A DNA stretch of 64,000 bases, from assembly GCF_030655195.1 (NCBI RefSeq), contig NZ_JAURWA010000149.1, forward strand, positions 1 through 64,000, given 5' to 3'. The notes beneath the pieces were generated by a model. That model ran no database searches. It was not told the origin of the DNA and worked only from the letters and a program-made list of their open reading frames with translations. A program made the position numbers and the translations under genes. This DNA comes from Patulibacter sp. GTDB lineage: Bacteria > Actinomycetota > Thermoleophilia > Solirubrobacterales > Solirubrobacteraceae. Of the stretch, positions 50,062-59,787 are shown piece by piece; position 1 is the stretch's first letter, and every line of letters starts with the position of its first letter.

Positions 50062-53000
50062 GTGCTGCACCTCCATCGCTCCCACCAGGCCGACGCGCTC
50101 GTCGGTGACCTCGCCCGTCTGCTGTCGCAGGTGCCCGGCGATCCGTTCGCGCGGGAGGTCGTCGGGGTGCCGACCCGCGGGGTCGAGCGGTGGTTGGCGC
50201 AGTCGCTGGCCGGGACGCTCGGTGCGCGGGACGGTCGTGCCGACGGGGTCGTCGCCAACGTCGACTTCACCACGCTGCGGGCCGTGGTCGACCGAGCGGT
50301 CGCCGGGGCGCTCGGACTGCGCGACGACGAGGACCCGTGGGCGGCCGAGCGGCTGCTGTGGCCGCTGCTCGAGGTCGTCGACGCGCACCTGGACGAGCCG
50401 TGGCTCGGCGTTCTCGCCGGGCATCTCTCGCGAACGGGCGCCGGGTCCGCCCCGCGTCGCCTGGCCGCCGTCCGGCACGTCGCCCGGCTGTTCGACCGCT
50501 ACGCCCTGCACCGGCCGGGGATGCTCCGGTCCTGGCGCGACGGGGCCGATGTCGACGGCTCCGGTCGGGCGCTCGCGGCCGACGTCGCGTGGCAGGCCGA
50601 GCTGTGGCGCCGGACGGCGGAGCGGATCGACGCCCCCGACCCGGTGACCCGCCTGACCGACGCCGTGCGACGGCTGGGCGCCGGCCAGGGCACCCTCGAC
50701 CTGCCCGACCGCCTGTCGCTCTTCGGCCTGACCCGACTGCCGCCCACCCACCTCGAGGTGCTCGAGGCGCTCGCCGCCCACCGCGACGTCCACCTGTTCC
50801 TGCTGCACCCCTCCCCCGCGCTCTGGGACCGCCTCACCGCCCTCGCCCCGTCCTCGACACCCCTGCGGGCGGACGACCCGACGGCGCGCTCGCCGCGCAA
50901 CCGGCTGCTGACCTCCTGGGGGCGGGACGTCCGCGAGCTGCAGGTGCTGCTCGCCGCGACGGGCACGCACGGGCACGGCACGGACGACCGGCAGGCCGGT
51001 GGAGCGACGCCGGATGTCGGCCCGCCGACCCTCCTCCGTCGCCTGCAGTCCGACGTGGTGCACGACCGAGACGCGCCGGGTACGCCCGCCGGCGGGCGCC
51101 CCGACGACCGCGCGCCGCTCGCCGCCGACGACCGGTCCGTGCAGGTCCACGCGTGCCACGGACGGGGCCGTCAGGTCGAGGTGCTGCGCGACGCGATCCT
51201 GCACACGCTCTCCGAGGACGCGACGCTCGAGCCGCGCGACGTGCTCGTGCTCTGCCCGGACATCGAGGCGTTCGCGCCGCTCGTCCGCGCGACGTTCGGG
51301 ACGGACGCGGCGCACGTCGGTGCGGGATGGCCGCCCGACCTGCGGGTGCGGCTGGCCGACCGGGCGCTGCGGCAGACCAACCCGGTCCTCGGGACGATCG
51401 ACCGGCTGCTCGAGCTCGCCGGCGGACGGCTCGGGGCCCCCGACGTCCTGGACCTCGCCGGCCGGGCACCGGTCCGGCGGCGTTTCGGGTTCTCCGACGA
51501 CGACCTCGCGCGTGCGACGAGGTGGCTCGCCGACGCCGAGGTCCGCTGGGGGCTCGACGCGGAGCACCGCGGGCCGTTCCGGTTGGCGTCGGTCGACGCG
51601 AACACGTGGCGTGCGGGGCTCGACCGGCTGCTCGTCGGGGTCGCGACGACGGAGGACGCGGAGCAGCTCGTCGGTGGGACCCTGCCGCTCGACGACGTGG
51701 GCAGCACCGAGATCGACCTGGCCGGGCGGCTCACCGAGCTGCTCGACCGCCTCGACGACTTGGTCGCCCGCTTCGCCGAGCGGCGGCCGTTCGCCGAGTG
51801 GGCCGACGAGCTCGCGCGCGCGGCGGACCTGCTCTGCCACACCTCCGAGGCCGACACCTGGCAGCGCCTCGAGCTCGACGGGCTGCTCCGCGACCTGGTG
51901 CTCGAGGGGCGCGACGCGCCGTCGTCGCCGCTCTCCCTCGACGAGGTCCGCGACCTGCTCGGCGACCACCTGCGCGGCCGGCCGAGCCGGGCGAACTTCC
52001 GCACCGGCCACCTGACCGTCTGCACCCTGCAGCCCATGCGGTCGGTCCCGCATCGGGTGGTCTGCCTCCTGGGCCTCGACGAAGGGACGTTCCCGCGGGG
52101 CGCTCCCCGGGACGGTGACGACCTCGTCCTCGCCGACCCGCACGTGGGGGACCAGGACGGCCGGTCCGAGGACCGTCAGACGCTGCTGGACGCGCTGATG
52201 GCTGCCGGGGACCGGCTCATCGTCACCTACACCGGCGCGGACGAGCGGACGAACGCGCGGCGCCCGCCCGCGGTCCCCGTCGGCGAGCTCCTCGACGTGA
52301 TCGACCAGACCGTGCGGGTGCCGTCGGACGCCCCCATGGTTGACGCGCCCACCGGCGGCGTCCCCGCGAGCTCCCGGGTCGTCACGGAGCACCCGCTGCA
52401 GCCGTTCGACCCGCGGAACTTCGCTGCGGGCGAGCCGTTCGGGTTCGACGAGGTCGCCCTGGGCGCGGCCGTCGCCCTCGATGCGCAGCGCGCGAACGGT
52501 GGTCCGGGAACGGGTGACGGTCGGCCGTTCCTCGCGGCGCGCCTCGAGCGCCGGGTCGAGACCACCGTCGACCTGGGGCAGCTCATCTCGTTCCTCCAGC
52601 ACCCGGCCCGGGCGTTCCTGCGCCAGCGGCTCGGGGTCTCGCTCCCCCGCGACGCGGAGGAGCTGCCGGCCGAGCTGCCCGTTGACCTAGACCCGCTGGA
52701 GCAGTGGGCGGTCGGTGACCGGCTCGTCCGCGCGTTCCGCGGCCGGGGCGACGACGACCGGGCCGCCGCGGCCGAACGGGCGCGGGGCTGCCTCCCCCCG
52801 GGCGAGCTCGGGGCCGCGCTGCTCGCGACGCTCGGTCGGGACGCCCGGCTCGTCGCCGACGCCGCGCGGGACCTCGTCGGGCCGTCCGTCGACCTCGGCT
52901 CGCTCGACGTCCGGGTCCGCGTGCCGGTCGGCGACGGCCTCGTGCACCTGAGCGGCACGGTCGCCGGAGTGCGGCCCGGCGAGGCGGGTGTCGACGCACC

Positions 53001-53571
53001 GACCGTCGTCGAGGTCGTCCAGTACTCGCGCCTGGGCCCGAAGCACCGGCTCGCCGCGTGGGTCCGCCTGCTCGCCCTGACGGCGACCCGGCCCGAGGAG
53101 CGCTACGAGGTCGTCACCGTCGGTCGACTCCGGTCCGGGGGTAAGAAGGACAAGGCGAGCATCAGCGTCTCCCGCATCTCGTCGCCCGGGGACGACGCCG
53201 CGTCCCGGCGGACCGCCGCCGTCGAGGCGCTCGCCCTGCTCCTGGACCTCCGTGACCGCGGGATGCGCGAGCCGCCGCCGCTGTGGTGCGCGACGTCGAA
53301 CGCCTACGTCGAGCACGGGCCGCGGACCAAGCCGCACAAGTCGGCCTCGAAGGTTTGGGAGACCACCTGGAAGTTCGACCACGAGGACAAGGACGCCGAG
53401 CACCAGCTGCTGCTCGGCGGGGTCGTCCCCTATGACGTGCTCGAGGCGTTGGAGCCGCACGACGACGAGGTCGGACCCGGTTGGGACGAGACCGATCCCA
53501 GCCGCGCCGGACGGTGGGCGACCCGTCTGTGGACCCCGCTCCTCGCGGCCGAGACGCGGAGCGACGTATGA
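50062..53571 (+). CDS. recC: Exodeoxyribonuclease V subunit gamma (RecC)
   Basis: This ~1169-residue RecC holds the RecBCD complex together and reads Chi sites with an inactivated helicase/nuclease fold. Recognisable parts are the N-terminal VLHLHRSHQADALVGDLARL and VVGVPTRGVERWLAQSLAG, the VLVLCPDIEAFAPLVRATFG segment, SRANFRTGHLTVCTLQPMRS, and VCLLGLDEGTFPRGAPRDGD, the usual RecC blocks. The GTG at 50062 matches the family N-terminus. Its stop overlaps the recB start (ATGA). The order recC-recB-recD is the normal actinobacterial arrangement, which makes this a core locus next to the defence island. Confidence 0.93.
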   Translation: MLHLHRSHQADALVGDLARLLSQVPGDPFAREVVGVPTRGVERWLAQSLAGTLGARDGRADGVVANVDFTTLRAVVDRAVAGALGLRDDEDPWAAERLLWPLLEVVDAHLDEPWLGVLAGHLSRTGAGSAPRRLAAVRHVARLFDRYALHRPGMLRSWRDGADVDGSGRALAADVAWQAELWRRTAERIDAPDPVTRLTDAVRRLGAGQGTLDLPDRLSLFGLTRLPPTHLEVLEALAAHRDVHLFLLHPSPALWDRLTALAPSSTPLRADDPTARSPRNRLLTSWGRDVRELQVLLAATGTHGHGTDDRQAGGATPDVGPPTLLRRLQSDVVHDRDAPGTPAGGRPDDRAPLAADDRSVQVHACHGRGRQVEVLRDAILHTLSEDATLEPRDVLVLCPDIEAFAPLVRATFGTDAAHVGAGWPPDLRVRLADRALRQTNPVLGTIDRLLELAGGRLGAPDVLDLAGRAPVRRRFGFSDDDLARATRWLADAEVRWGLDAEHRGPFRLASVDANTWRAGLDRLLVGVATTEDAEQLVGGTLPLDDVGSTEIDLAGRLTELLDRLDDLVARFAERRPFAEWADELARAADLLCHTSEADTWQRLELDGLLRDLVLEGRDAPSSPLSLDEVRDLLGDHLRGRPSRANFRTGHLTVCTLQPMRSVPHRVVCLLGLDEGTFPRGAPRDGDDLVLADPHVGDQDGRSEDRQTLLDALMAAGDRLIVTYTGADERTNARRPPAVPVGELLDVIDQTVRVPSDAPMVDAPTGGVPASSRVVTEHPLQPFDPRNFAAGEPFGFDEVALGAAVALDAQRANGGPGTGDGRPFLAARLERRVETTVDLGQLISFLQHPARAFLRQRLGVSLPRDAEELPAELPVDLDPLEQWAVGDRLVRAFRGRGDDDRAAAAERARGCLPPGELGAALLATLGRDARLVADAARDLVGPSVDLGSLDVRVRVPVGDGLVHLSGTVAGVRPGEAGVDAPTVVEVVQYSRLGPKHRLAAWVRLLALTATRPEERYEVVTVGRLRSGGKKDKASISVSRISSPGDDAASRRTAAVEALALLLDLRDRGMREPPPLWCATSNAYVEHGPRTKPHKSASKVWETTWKFDHEDKDAEHQLLLGGVVPYDVLEALEPHDDEVGPGWDETDPSRAGRWATRLWTPLLAAETRSDV

Positions 53572-56500
53572 CCGACCACGGGACCACCGCCGCGTCGTTC
53601 GACGTCCTCGGGCCGCTGCCCAGGGGCGTCGCGGTCCTCGAGGCGAGCGCCGGCACCGGCAAGACCTTCACCATCGCCGCGCTCACCGCCCGCTTCGTCG
53701 CCGAGGAGGGCGTACCGCTCGACCGGCTCCTCGTCGTGACCTTCACCCGGGCGGCGACGAGCGAGCTGCGCGAACGCGTCCGCGAGCGCCTGACGAGCGC
53801 GGAGCGGCTCCTCACCGACGTGCTCGACGGCACGCCCGTCCCCGCGAGCGACGAGCTGGCCCATCACCTCGCGGACGTCGCCCCGGACGAGATCCGGATC
53901 CGCCGCGACCGGCTGTCCGTCGCGGTCGCCGACTTCGACGCCGCGACGATCACGACGACCCACGGGTTCTGCCTCGCCGCGCTCGACGGGCTCGGCTTCG
54001 TCGGCGACGTCGAGCGGGGCTCCCGCTTCACCGACGACGTCCGCGACCTCGTCGACCAGGTCGTCGGCGACCTCTACGTCCGACGGTTCCACGAGCGTCG
54101 CGACGACGACCCGGACGGCGACTGGCCGCCCGTCGACCACGCCCAGGCGCACGCGATCGCCACCGCCGCGATCCGCAACCCCGGGGCGGACGTCGTGCCC
54201 GACCCCGCCGTCGCCGAGCCGGTCGCCGCGATGCGCGCCCGGCTCGCTGCACGGGCCCGCGACGAGCTCGACCGCCGAAAGCGCGACGCGGCCGTCATGA
54301 CCTACGACGACCTGCTCGTCCGCCTCGACGACGCGCTGCAGGGCCCCGCCGGCAAGGGTGTCGCGGCGCGTCTGCGAGAGCGGTACGAGGTGGTCCTCGT
54401 CGACGAGTTCCAGGACACCGACCCCGTGCAGTGGCAGATCATGGACCGCGCGTTCGCGGAGGCACCGGGCGGCACGCTCGTCCTGATCGGCGACCCGAAG
54501 CAGGCGATCTACGCGTTCCGGGGAGCCGACGTCCACGCCTACCTGCGTGCGGCGGAGACGGCCACGACGCACGCCACGCTCTCGACGAACTGGCGCAGCG
54601 ACGGGCCGCTCCTGGGGGCGCTCGAGGACCTGTTCCGGACGGCGCAGCTCGGGCACGAGCGCATCGTCTTCCGGTCCGTCGATCCGGCCGACGACCATCG
54701 CGAGCCCCGCCTGCGCGGGGCGCCGGTCGAGGCGCCCCTGCGGATCCGGCTCGTCGACCGCCAGGCGGTGGGTCTCCACAAGGGGTGTGCGACGGCCGAG
54801 CCCTCCCGGCAGGCGATCGCCGAGGACCTCGCCCGGGAGGTCGTGGGCCTCCTGGAGTCCGGGGCCGAGATCACCGCGCCGGGCGGCGCGGCGGAGGGCG
54901 TCCGACCGCGGGACGTCGCGGTGCTGGTCCGCCGCAACGCGGACGCCGCGACCGTGCAGCGCGCGCTGCAGGCCGCCGGCGTCCCGGCCGTCATCGGCGG
55001 CGCGGGCAGCGTGTTCGCCACCCCCGCGGCGCGGCACTGGCTGGCGCTGCTGGAGGCGCTGGAGCAGCCGAGCTCGCCCGTCCGCGCCCGCGCCCTGGCG
55101 CTGACCCCGTTCCTGGACCGGACGGTCGAGCAGGTCGCCGGCGACCCCGACGAGACCTGGGAGGCGATCCACGACCGTCTTCACGAGTGGTCGGAGATCC
55201 TCCGCGACCACGGCGTCGCGGCGCTCGAGCAGCGCGTGACCGTGGGTGAGCACGTGGCCGAGCGGCTGCTCGGCGGCCCCGCCGGCGAGCGCGAGCTGAC
55301 CGACCTGCAGCACGTCGGGCAGGAGCTGCACGTCGCCACGACGACGGAGCACCTCGGCACCAGCGCCCTGCTGGGCTGGCTGCGCCGCCGGGTCGCCGAG
55401 GCCGACGACGACCCCGACGCCGAGCGCAGCCGGCGCCTGGAGTCCGACGCCGAGGCGGTGCAGGTCCTGACGATCCACCGCAGCAAGGGCCTCGAGTTCC
55501 CGATCGTCCTCTGCCCCTACCTGTGGCACCCGTCCTACATCGACCGGGCCCCGCACCCGATCGCGTTCCACGACCCGGAGGACGGGTTCGTGCGCAAGCT
55601 CGACGTCGGCTGCGACCCGGTCGAGTCGGCCGTCGCGATCGAGCGCGAGGAGCATGAGGTCCGCGGCGAGGACCTGCGGCTCGCGTACGTCGCGCTCACC
55701 CGCGCCCGGCACCAGGCGGTCGTCTGGTGGGCGGGCACGTCCGACTCGAAGCACTCGCCGCTCTCCCGCCTCGCCTTCGACCAGGCCGAGGACGGGCCCG
55801 TTCCGGCGGCGGGCACCGGCGTGCCGGCCGACGACGAGGCCGCCGAGCGGTTCGGCCGGCTCTTCGCCGACCGGCCCGAGGTCGTCGCCGTCGAACGCAT
55901 CGACCACGACGCGACACCGGCGCGGTGGTCGGGCGGCGGACACGACCGGACGACGCTCCGGGCGGCGCGGTTCACGCGCTCCATCGACCGCACGTGGGGC
56001 CGCAGCTCGTTCAGCGGCATCGTCGCCGGCTCCCACGACGCGCACCCCGTCAGTGGAGGGCTCGTCGGGAGCGAGGTTCCCGAGGGCGCGGAGGGCACGG
56101 TCGACGATGAGCCGACGGACGACGTGGGTCCGGGCGGCACGCCGGGCGCGGGCCCGGGCGACGGCGTCGCAGCCGCGACCGGGGGCACCAGGTCGGACGG
56201 CGAGGGTTCCCCGGCGGCGGCCGGGACCGCATCGAAGGGGGCCGTGCCCGCGACGGCGGTCGACCGAGCCGGACCGGACGGCGATCCCGGACCGCCGGCG
56301 GCCGCGAGCGCCCTCGACGCACCCTCCCCCATGGCCGACCTGCCGGCCGGGCGGCACTTCGGCACCCTCGTCCACGACGTCTTCGAGGCCGCCGACTTCG
56401 TCGCGGAGGACGCTGACGCCGAGCTGCGCCACCACGTGCACGACGCGATCGCCCGCCGACGGCTCGACCTGCCCGATCCCGAGCGTCTCGTGTCGTCGCT

Positions 56501-57149
56501 CCGCGGGGTGCTCGACACGCCGCTCGGCCCGCTCGTCGGCGACCTGCCGCTGCGCCGCCTGACGCAGCGCGACCGCCTGAACGAGCTGACGTTCGAGCTG
56601 CCCCTCGCCGGCGGGAGCCGTCCGGCCGGGCACGTCCGGCCCGCGGCGATCGGCGCGCTGCTGCGGGAGCACCTGGACGAGGGGGACCCGCTGCTCCCGT
56701 ACGCGGCGCGGCTCGAGGATCCGTCGCTCGCCACGTCGCTGCGGGGATATCTGACCGGCAGCATCGACCTGGCGCTCCGGACCCGCGGGGAGGACGGTCG
56801 CGACCGGTACGCCGTCGTCGACTTCAAGACCAACCGGCTCGGTCCCCGCGACCGCCCGGCGACCCTGCGCGACCACGGACCGGAGCAGCTCGGCGAGGCG
56901 ATGCGCGACGCCGACTACGCGCTGCAGGGCCTCCTCTACCTCGTCGCCCTGCACCGTTACCTCCGCTGGCGGCTCCCCGACCACGACCCCGAGCGCGACA
57001 TCGCCGGGCTGCTCTACCTCTTCGTGCGCGGCATGCGGGGAGCCGACACGCCGCGGGTGGACGGCACGCCCACGGGCGTCTTCGCCTGGCACGCGCCCGG
57101 CGCGCTGCTCGAGGCCGTGAGCGACCTCTTCGACCGGGGCGGGGCATGA
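53568..57149 (+). CDS. recB: Exodeoxyribonuclease V subunit beta (RecB helicase-nuclease)
   Basis: This ~1193-residue RecB is a UvrD-type 3'-5' helicase with a C-terminal nuclease. Motifs: LEASAGTGKTFTIAAL (~23-38), VLVDEFQDTDPVQWQIMD (~278), LIGDPKQAIYAFRGAD (~305), STNWRSD, VQVLTIHRSKGLEFPIVLCP (~630), LAYVALTRARHQAV (~705) and the nuclease YAVVDFKTNRLG (~1085). A Gly/Ala/Pro-rich linker (roughly residues 850-925) joins helicase and nuclease, longer than in E. coli. RecBCD unwinds and degrades double-strand ends, then loads RecA; it also destroys unprotected phage DNA. It is coupled to recC and recD by 4-base overlaps. Confidence 0.95.
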   Translation: MTDHGTTAASFDVLGPLPRGVAVLEASAGTGKTFTIAALTARFVAEEGVPLDRLLVVTFTRAATSELRERVRERLTSAERLLTDVLDGTPVPASDELAHHLADVAPDEIRIRRDRLSVAVADFDAATITTTHGFCLAALDGLGFVGDVERGSRFTDDVRDLVDQVVGDLYVRRFHERRDDDPDGDWPPVDHAQAHAIATAAIRNPGADVVPDPAVAEPVAAMRARLAARARDELDRRKRDAAVMTYDDLLVRLDDALQGPAGKGVAARLRERYEVVLVDEFQDTDPVQWQIMDRAFAEAPGGTLVLIGDPKQAIYAFRGADVHAYLRAAETATTHATLSTNWRSDGPLLGALEDLFRTAQLGHERIVFRSVDPADDHREPRLRGAPVEAPLRIRLVDRQAVGLHKGCATAEPSRQAIAEDLAREVVGLLESGAEITAPGGAAEGVRPRDVAVLVRRNADAATVQRALQAAGVPAVIGGAGSVFATPAARHWLALLEALEQPSSPVRARALALTPFLDRTVEQVAGDPDETWEAIHDRLHEWSEILRDHGVAALEQRVTVGEHVAERLLGGPAGERELTDLQHVGQELHVATTTEHLGTSALLGWLRRRVAEADDDPDAERSRRLESDAEAVQVLTIHRSKGLEFPIVLCPYLWHPSYIDRAPHPIAFHDPEDGFVRKLDVGCDPVESAVAIEREEHEVRGEDLRLAYVALTRARHQAVVWWAGTSDSKHSPLSRLAFDQAEDGPVPAAGTGVPADDEAAERFGRLFADRPEVVAVERIDHDATPARWSGGGHDRTTLRAARFTRSIDRTWGRSSFSGIVAGSHDAHPVSGGLVGSEVPEGAEGTVDDEPTDDVGPGGTPGAGPGDGVAAATGGTRSDGEGSPAAAGTASKGAVPATAVDRAGPDGDPGPPAAASALDAPSPMADLPAGRHFGTLVHDVFEAADFVAEDADAELRHHVHDAIARRRLDLPDPERLVSSLRGVLDTPLGPLVGDLPLRRLTQRDRLNELTFELPLAGGSRPAGHVRPAAIGALLREHLDEGDPLLPYAARLEDPSLATSLRGYLTGSIDLALRTRGEDGRDRYAVVDFKTNRLGPRDRPATLRDHGPEQLGEAMRDADYALQGLLYLVALHRYLRWRLPDHDPERDIAGLLYLFVRGMRGADTPRVDGTPTGVFAWHAPGALLEAVSDLFDRGGA

Positions 57150-59059
57150 GCACGACCGACGCGGACCCGTTCGACGCCCGGCTCGCGCTGCGGGCCGAGG
57201 GGGCGCTCCGGACCTTCAACGAGGCCGGGGTGCTGAGCGCGGCCGACGTGCACGTCGCCCGGCGCCTCGGCGCGCTGGTCGACGAGACCGACGACGCCGT
57301 CCTCCTGGCCGTCGCGCTCGCCGTGCGTGCCCCTCGGGTCGGGCACGTGCACACCGACCTCGCCTCCGTCGCGACGTCGACGGTGGTCGACGCGGAGGAC
57401 GCCGTCGACCTGGGCTCCCTGCCGTGGCCGGCACCCGACAGCTGGGTCGACACCGTCGCCGCGAGCGCGCTGGTCGTTCAGGGCGACGATGACGGGACCC
57501 GCGCACCGCTGCGGCTCCTCGGCACGCGGCTCGCACTCGACCGGTACTGGCACGAGGAGCGGCGGGTCGCCGCCGACCTCCGGACGCTCGACGCCCCCGC
57601 CGGCGCCGTCGACGAGGTCGTCCTCGAGGCCGGGATCTCCCGGCTGTTTCTGCCCGACGTCGACGCGGAGCCTGGGCAGCTCGACCTGCAGGCGGAGGCG
57701 GCACGCACGGCGGTCCGCCGGCGGCTCGCGGTGATCGCCGGCGGACCGGGCACGGGCAAGACGACGACGGTCCGCAAGATCGTCGCCCTGCTGCTCGAGC
57801 AGGCCAACGCGGCCGGAGCCCCGGCGCCCCTGATCGCGCTGGCGGCACCGACGGGAAAGGCCGCGGCCCGCATGGAGGAGTCGCTCCGCGAGACCGCCGG
57901 GGACCCGGGGATCACCCCCGACGTCGCGGCACGGATCGGTGCGCTCACGGCGTCGACGCTGCACCGGCTGCTCGGCTCGATCCCCGAGGTGCGCACGCGG
58001 TTCCGGCACCACCGCACGAACCGGTTGCCGCACGACGTCGTCATCGTCGACGAGACGTCGATGGTGTCGCTCTCCCTCATGGCGCGGCTCGTCGAGGCGG
58101 TCCGCCCCGACGCCCGCCTGATCCTCGTCGGAGACCCGGGGCAGCTCGTGTCGGTCGAGGCCGGTGCCGTCCTGGGCGACATCGTCGGACCGGCGCGGTC
58201 GGGTGGGACGGACGCGGCGCCGGAGACCACGGGTTCCTCGCCGTCGCCGCCCGGGAGTGGCAAAGGCCTCGACGAGGCCGTCGTCGTCCTGCAGCGGGTC
58301 CGGCGCTTCGGACGGGAGATCTCCGCCGTCGCGCAGGCCGTCTCAGCGGGTGACGCCGACGGCACAGTCGACGCGCTGCGCCGGGGCGGGTCCGCCGTGG
58401 AGTGGTTCGCGGAGGACGTCGCCGGGACGGGCACTGAGGCGCTGCAGGTCGTCCGCGAGCGGACGGTCCGGGCGGGACGCGCGGTGTTCGAGGCGTCGGC
58501 CGCGGAGGATGCCGCGGCCGCCCTCCGGGCGCTCTCCGACTTCCGGCTGCTCTGCGCGCACCGGCGCGGACCGTACGGCGCGGCCGACTGGACCCGGACG
58601 ATCGAGGGCTGGCTGACCGACGCCGTCCCCGGCTTCGACGCGACGCACCGGTGGTACGTCGGCCGCCCGCTGCTCGTCACCACGAACGACTACGGCCTGC
58701 GGCTGTTCAACGGCGACACCGGTGTCGTCGTCGGGACGGAAACCGGCGAGATCGCCGGGGTCTTCGAGCGCGCCGGCGGCGTCGTGCGGTACGCGCCCTC
58801 GCGCCTGGGCACCGTCGACACGGTCCACGCGATGACGGTCCACAAGGCCCAGGGCTCGCAGTTCGGCGAGATCGTCGTCGTCCTGCCGCCCCCGGGCTCG
58901 CCGCTGCTGACCCGGGAGCTGCTCTACACGGCGGTGACCCGCGCGGAGCGGCGCGTCACGCTCGTCGGCAGCGAGGAGGCGATCCGCGCCGCGGTGGTCC
59001 GGCCGGCGGGTCGGGCGACCGGGCTGCGGGAGCGGCTGTGGGGGGCGGGGGCCGAGTAG
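57146..59059 (+). CDS. recD: Exodeoxyribonuclease V subunit alpha (RecD helicase)
   Basis: The 637-residue protein is a SF1B 5'-3' helicase. An N-terminal domain binds RecC; then come AVIAGGPGTGKTTTVRKIVA (~196-215), ALAAPTGKAAARM, DVVIVDETSMVSLSLMARLV, LILVGDPGQLVSVEAGAVLG, LVTTNDYGLRLFNGDTGVV, and the 2B/UvrD_C-like AMTVHKAQGSQFGEIVVVLP and LLYTAVTRAERRVTLVG. ATG 57146 overlaps the recB stop. As third gene of the coupled recCBD operon it supplies the faster motor before Chi. Nothing is missing from the catalytic set. Confidence 0.95.
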   Translation: MSTTDADPFDARLALRAEGALRTFNEAGVLSAADVHVARRLGALVDETDDAVLLAVALAVRAPRVGHVHTDLASVATSTVVDAEDAVDLGSLPWPAPDSWVDTVAASALVVQGDDDGTRAPLRLLGTRLALDRYWHEERRVAADLRTLDAPAGAVDEVVLEAGISRLFLPDVDAEPGQLDLQAEAARTAVRRRLAVIAGGPGTGKTTTVRKIVALLLEQANAAGAPAPLIALAAPTGKAAARMEESLRETAGDPGITPDVAARIGALTASTLHRLLGSIPEVRTRFRHHRTNRLPHDVVIVDETSMVSLSLMARLVEAVRPDARLILVGDPGQLVSVEAGAVLGDIVGPARSGGTDAAPETTGSSPSPPGSGKGLDEAVVVLQRVRRFGREISAVAQAVSAGDADGTVDALRRGGSAVEWFAEDVAGTGTEALQVVRERTVRAGRAVFEASAAEDAAAALRALSDFRLLCAHRRGPYGAADWTRTIEGWLTDAVPGFDATHRWYVGRPLLVTTNDYGLRLFNGDTGVVVGTETGEIAGVFERAGGVVRYAPSRLGTVDTVHAMTVHKAQGSQFGEIVVVLPPPGSPLLTRELLYTAVTRAERRVTLVGSEEAIRAAVVRPAGRATGLRERLWGAGAE

Positions 59060-59202
59060 GACCGAGATCGCCGTTCCGGAGCCAACGTCAGCGCTCGCCG
59101 CGTTTCGACCCTCAGCCTGGCTGACCAGCCCATGGAACATCGCAACATTTCGGCGGCGAAGTCGGCGCCGTGTTCGTCTGGTCCGGCGACACGGGGCCGT
59201 CG

Positions 59203-59433
59203 ATGCTCGAGGCCGTGCAGCTCACGAACCACGCGCTGGCTCGCATGGCACTCCGCAGAATCTCGCGGATCGACGTCGAGCACGTCCTCGCCACCGCCCG
59301 GGAGGCGACCGTCCACGCCCACGGTGCGACGAGCCACGTCGGAAGTGCGCTCGACGGCCGGGGTATCGTGGTCCTCACGGAAGTCGACGACCACGACCGG
59401 ATCATCACCGTGATGCTGGAGGAGGACCGCTAG
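59203..59433 (+). CDS. DUF4258-type small protein, toxin-like
   Basis: The 76-residue protein has the DUF4258 pattern: VQLTNHALARMALRRISRID, then VEHVLATAREATVHAHG, and strands GIVVLTEVDDHDRIITVMLE. DUF4258 proteins share a RelE/BrnT-like fold and are usually linked to small antitoxin-like partners. ATG 59203 gives the family length; GTG 59170 would add eleven residues. Its stop codon overlaps the GTG of the next gene, so both are translated together. A ribonuclease-type toxin role is inferred from fold class and pairing only. Confidence 0.65.
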   Translation: MLEAVQLTNHALARMALRRISRIDVEHVLATAREATVHAHGATSHVGSALDGRGIVVLTEVDDHDRIITVMLEEDR

Positions 59434-59723
59434 TGCAAGCCATCTACGACAGCCAGGCGCGCGCGATCGCGATCCAGCTGGAGTCCGACCCGCGTCAGGA
59501 CCGCACCGACGAGGTCGCCCCGGGCGCGATCGCCGGGCTCCGCGACGGCAGGATCGTGGAGGTCGAGCTCATCGGCGTCGGCAGTGCGGATGACCTCCAG
59601 CGCATCGGTCTGGTGTCCGCGCGGTACGGACTCGACCCGGAAGCGATCACCGCGGCCTTCCACGCGGCGGTCTCGGCGCCCGATCGCCTCGTGACCATGA
59701 CGGTGACGGCACGGGCCGCTTGA
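59433..59723 (+). CDS. DUF2283-type small protein, antitoxin-like partner
   Basis: The 96-residue protein starts at a GTG that shares a base with the stop of the DUF4258 gene. The N-terminal part (MQAIYDSQARAIAIQLESDP, then EVAPGAIAGLRDGRIVEVEL) follows the DUF2283 pattern of a beta strand pair and the D-x-D/G-x-x-V-x-I-E-x block. The C-terminal ~35 residues are an added helix. DUF4258 and DUF2283 genes are commonly adjacent, which suggests a toxin-antitoxin-like module. No DNA-binding motif is visible, so autoregulation is unproven. Confidence 0.65.
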   Translation: MQAIYDSQARAIAIQLESDPRQDRTDEVAPGAIAGLRDGRIVEVELIGVGSADDLQRIGLVSARYGLDPEAITAAFHAAVSAPDRLVTMTVTARAA

Positions 59724-59787
59724 GCGGCCTCGGCACGCGAACGCCGCGAGAGTCGGGACTGCCTCCGTCGGGCGCGAGCGGACCGCG

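Noticed and set aside
50023-52602. 859-codon minus-strand frame opposite recC
   Set aside because: Recognisable RecC blocks occupy the plus strand. The antisense frame is the usual GC-rich shadow without motifs.
53430-57092. 1220-codon minus-strand frame opposite recB
   Set aside because: RecB helicase and nuclease motifs are on the plus strand. The opposite frame has no domains and arises from codon bias.
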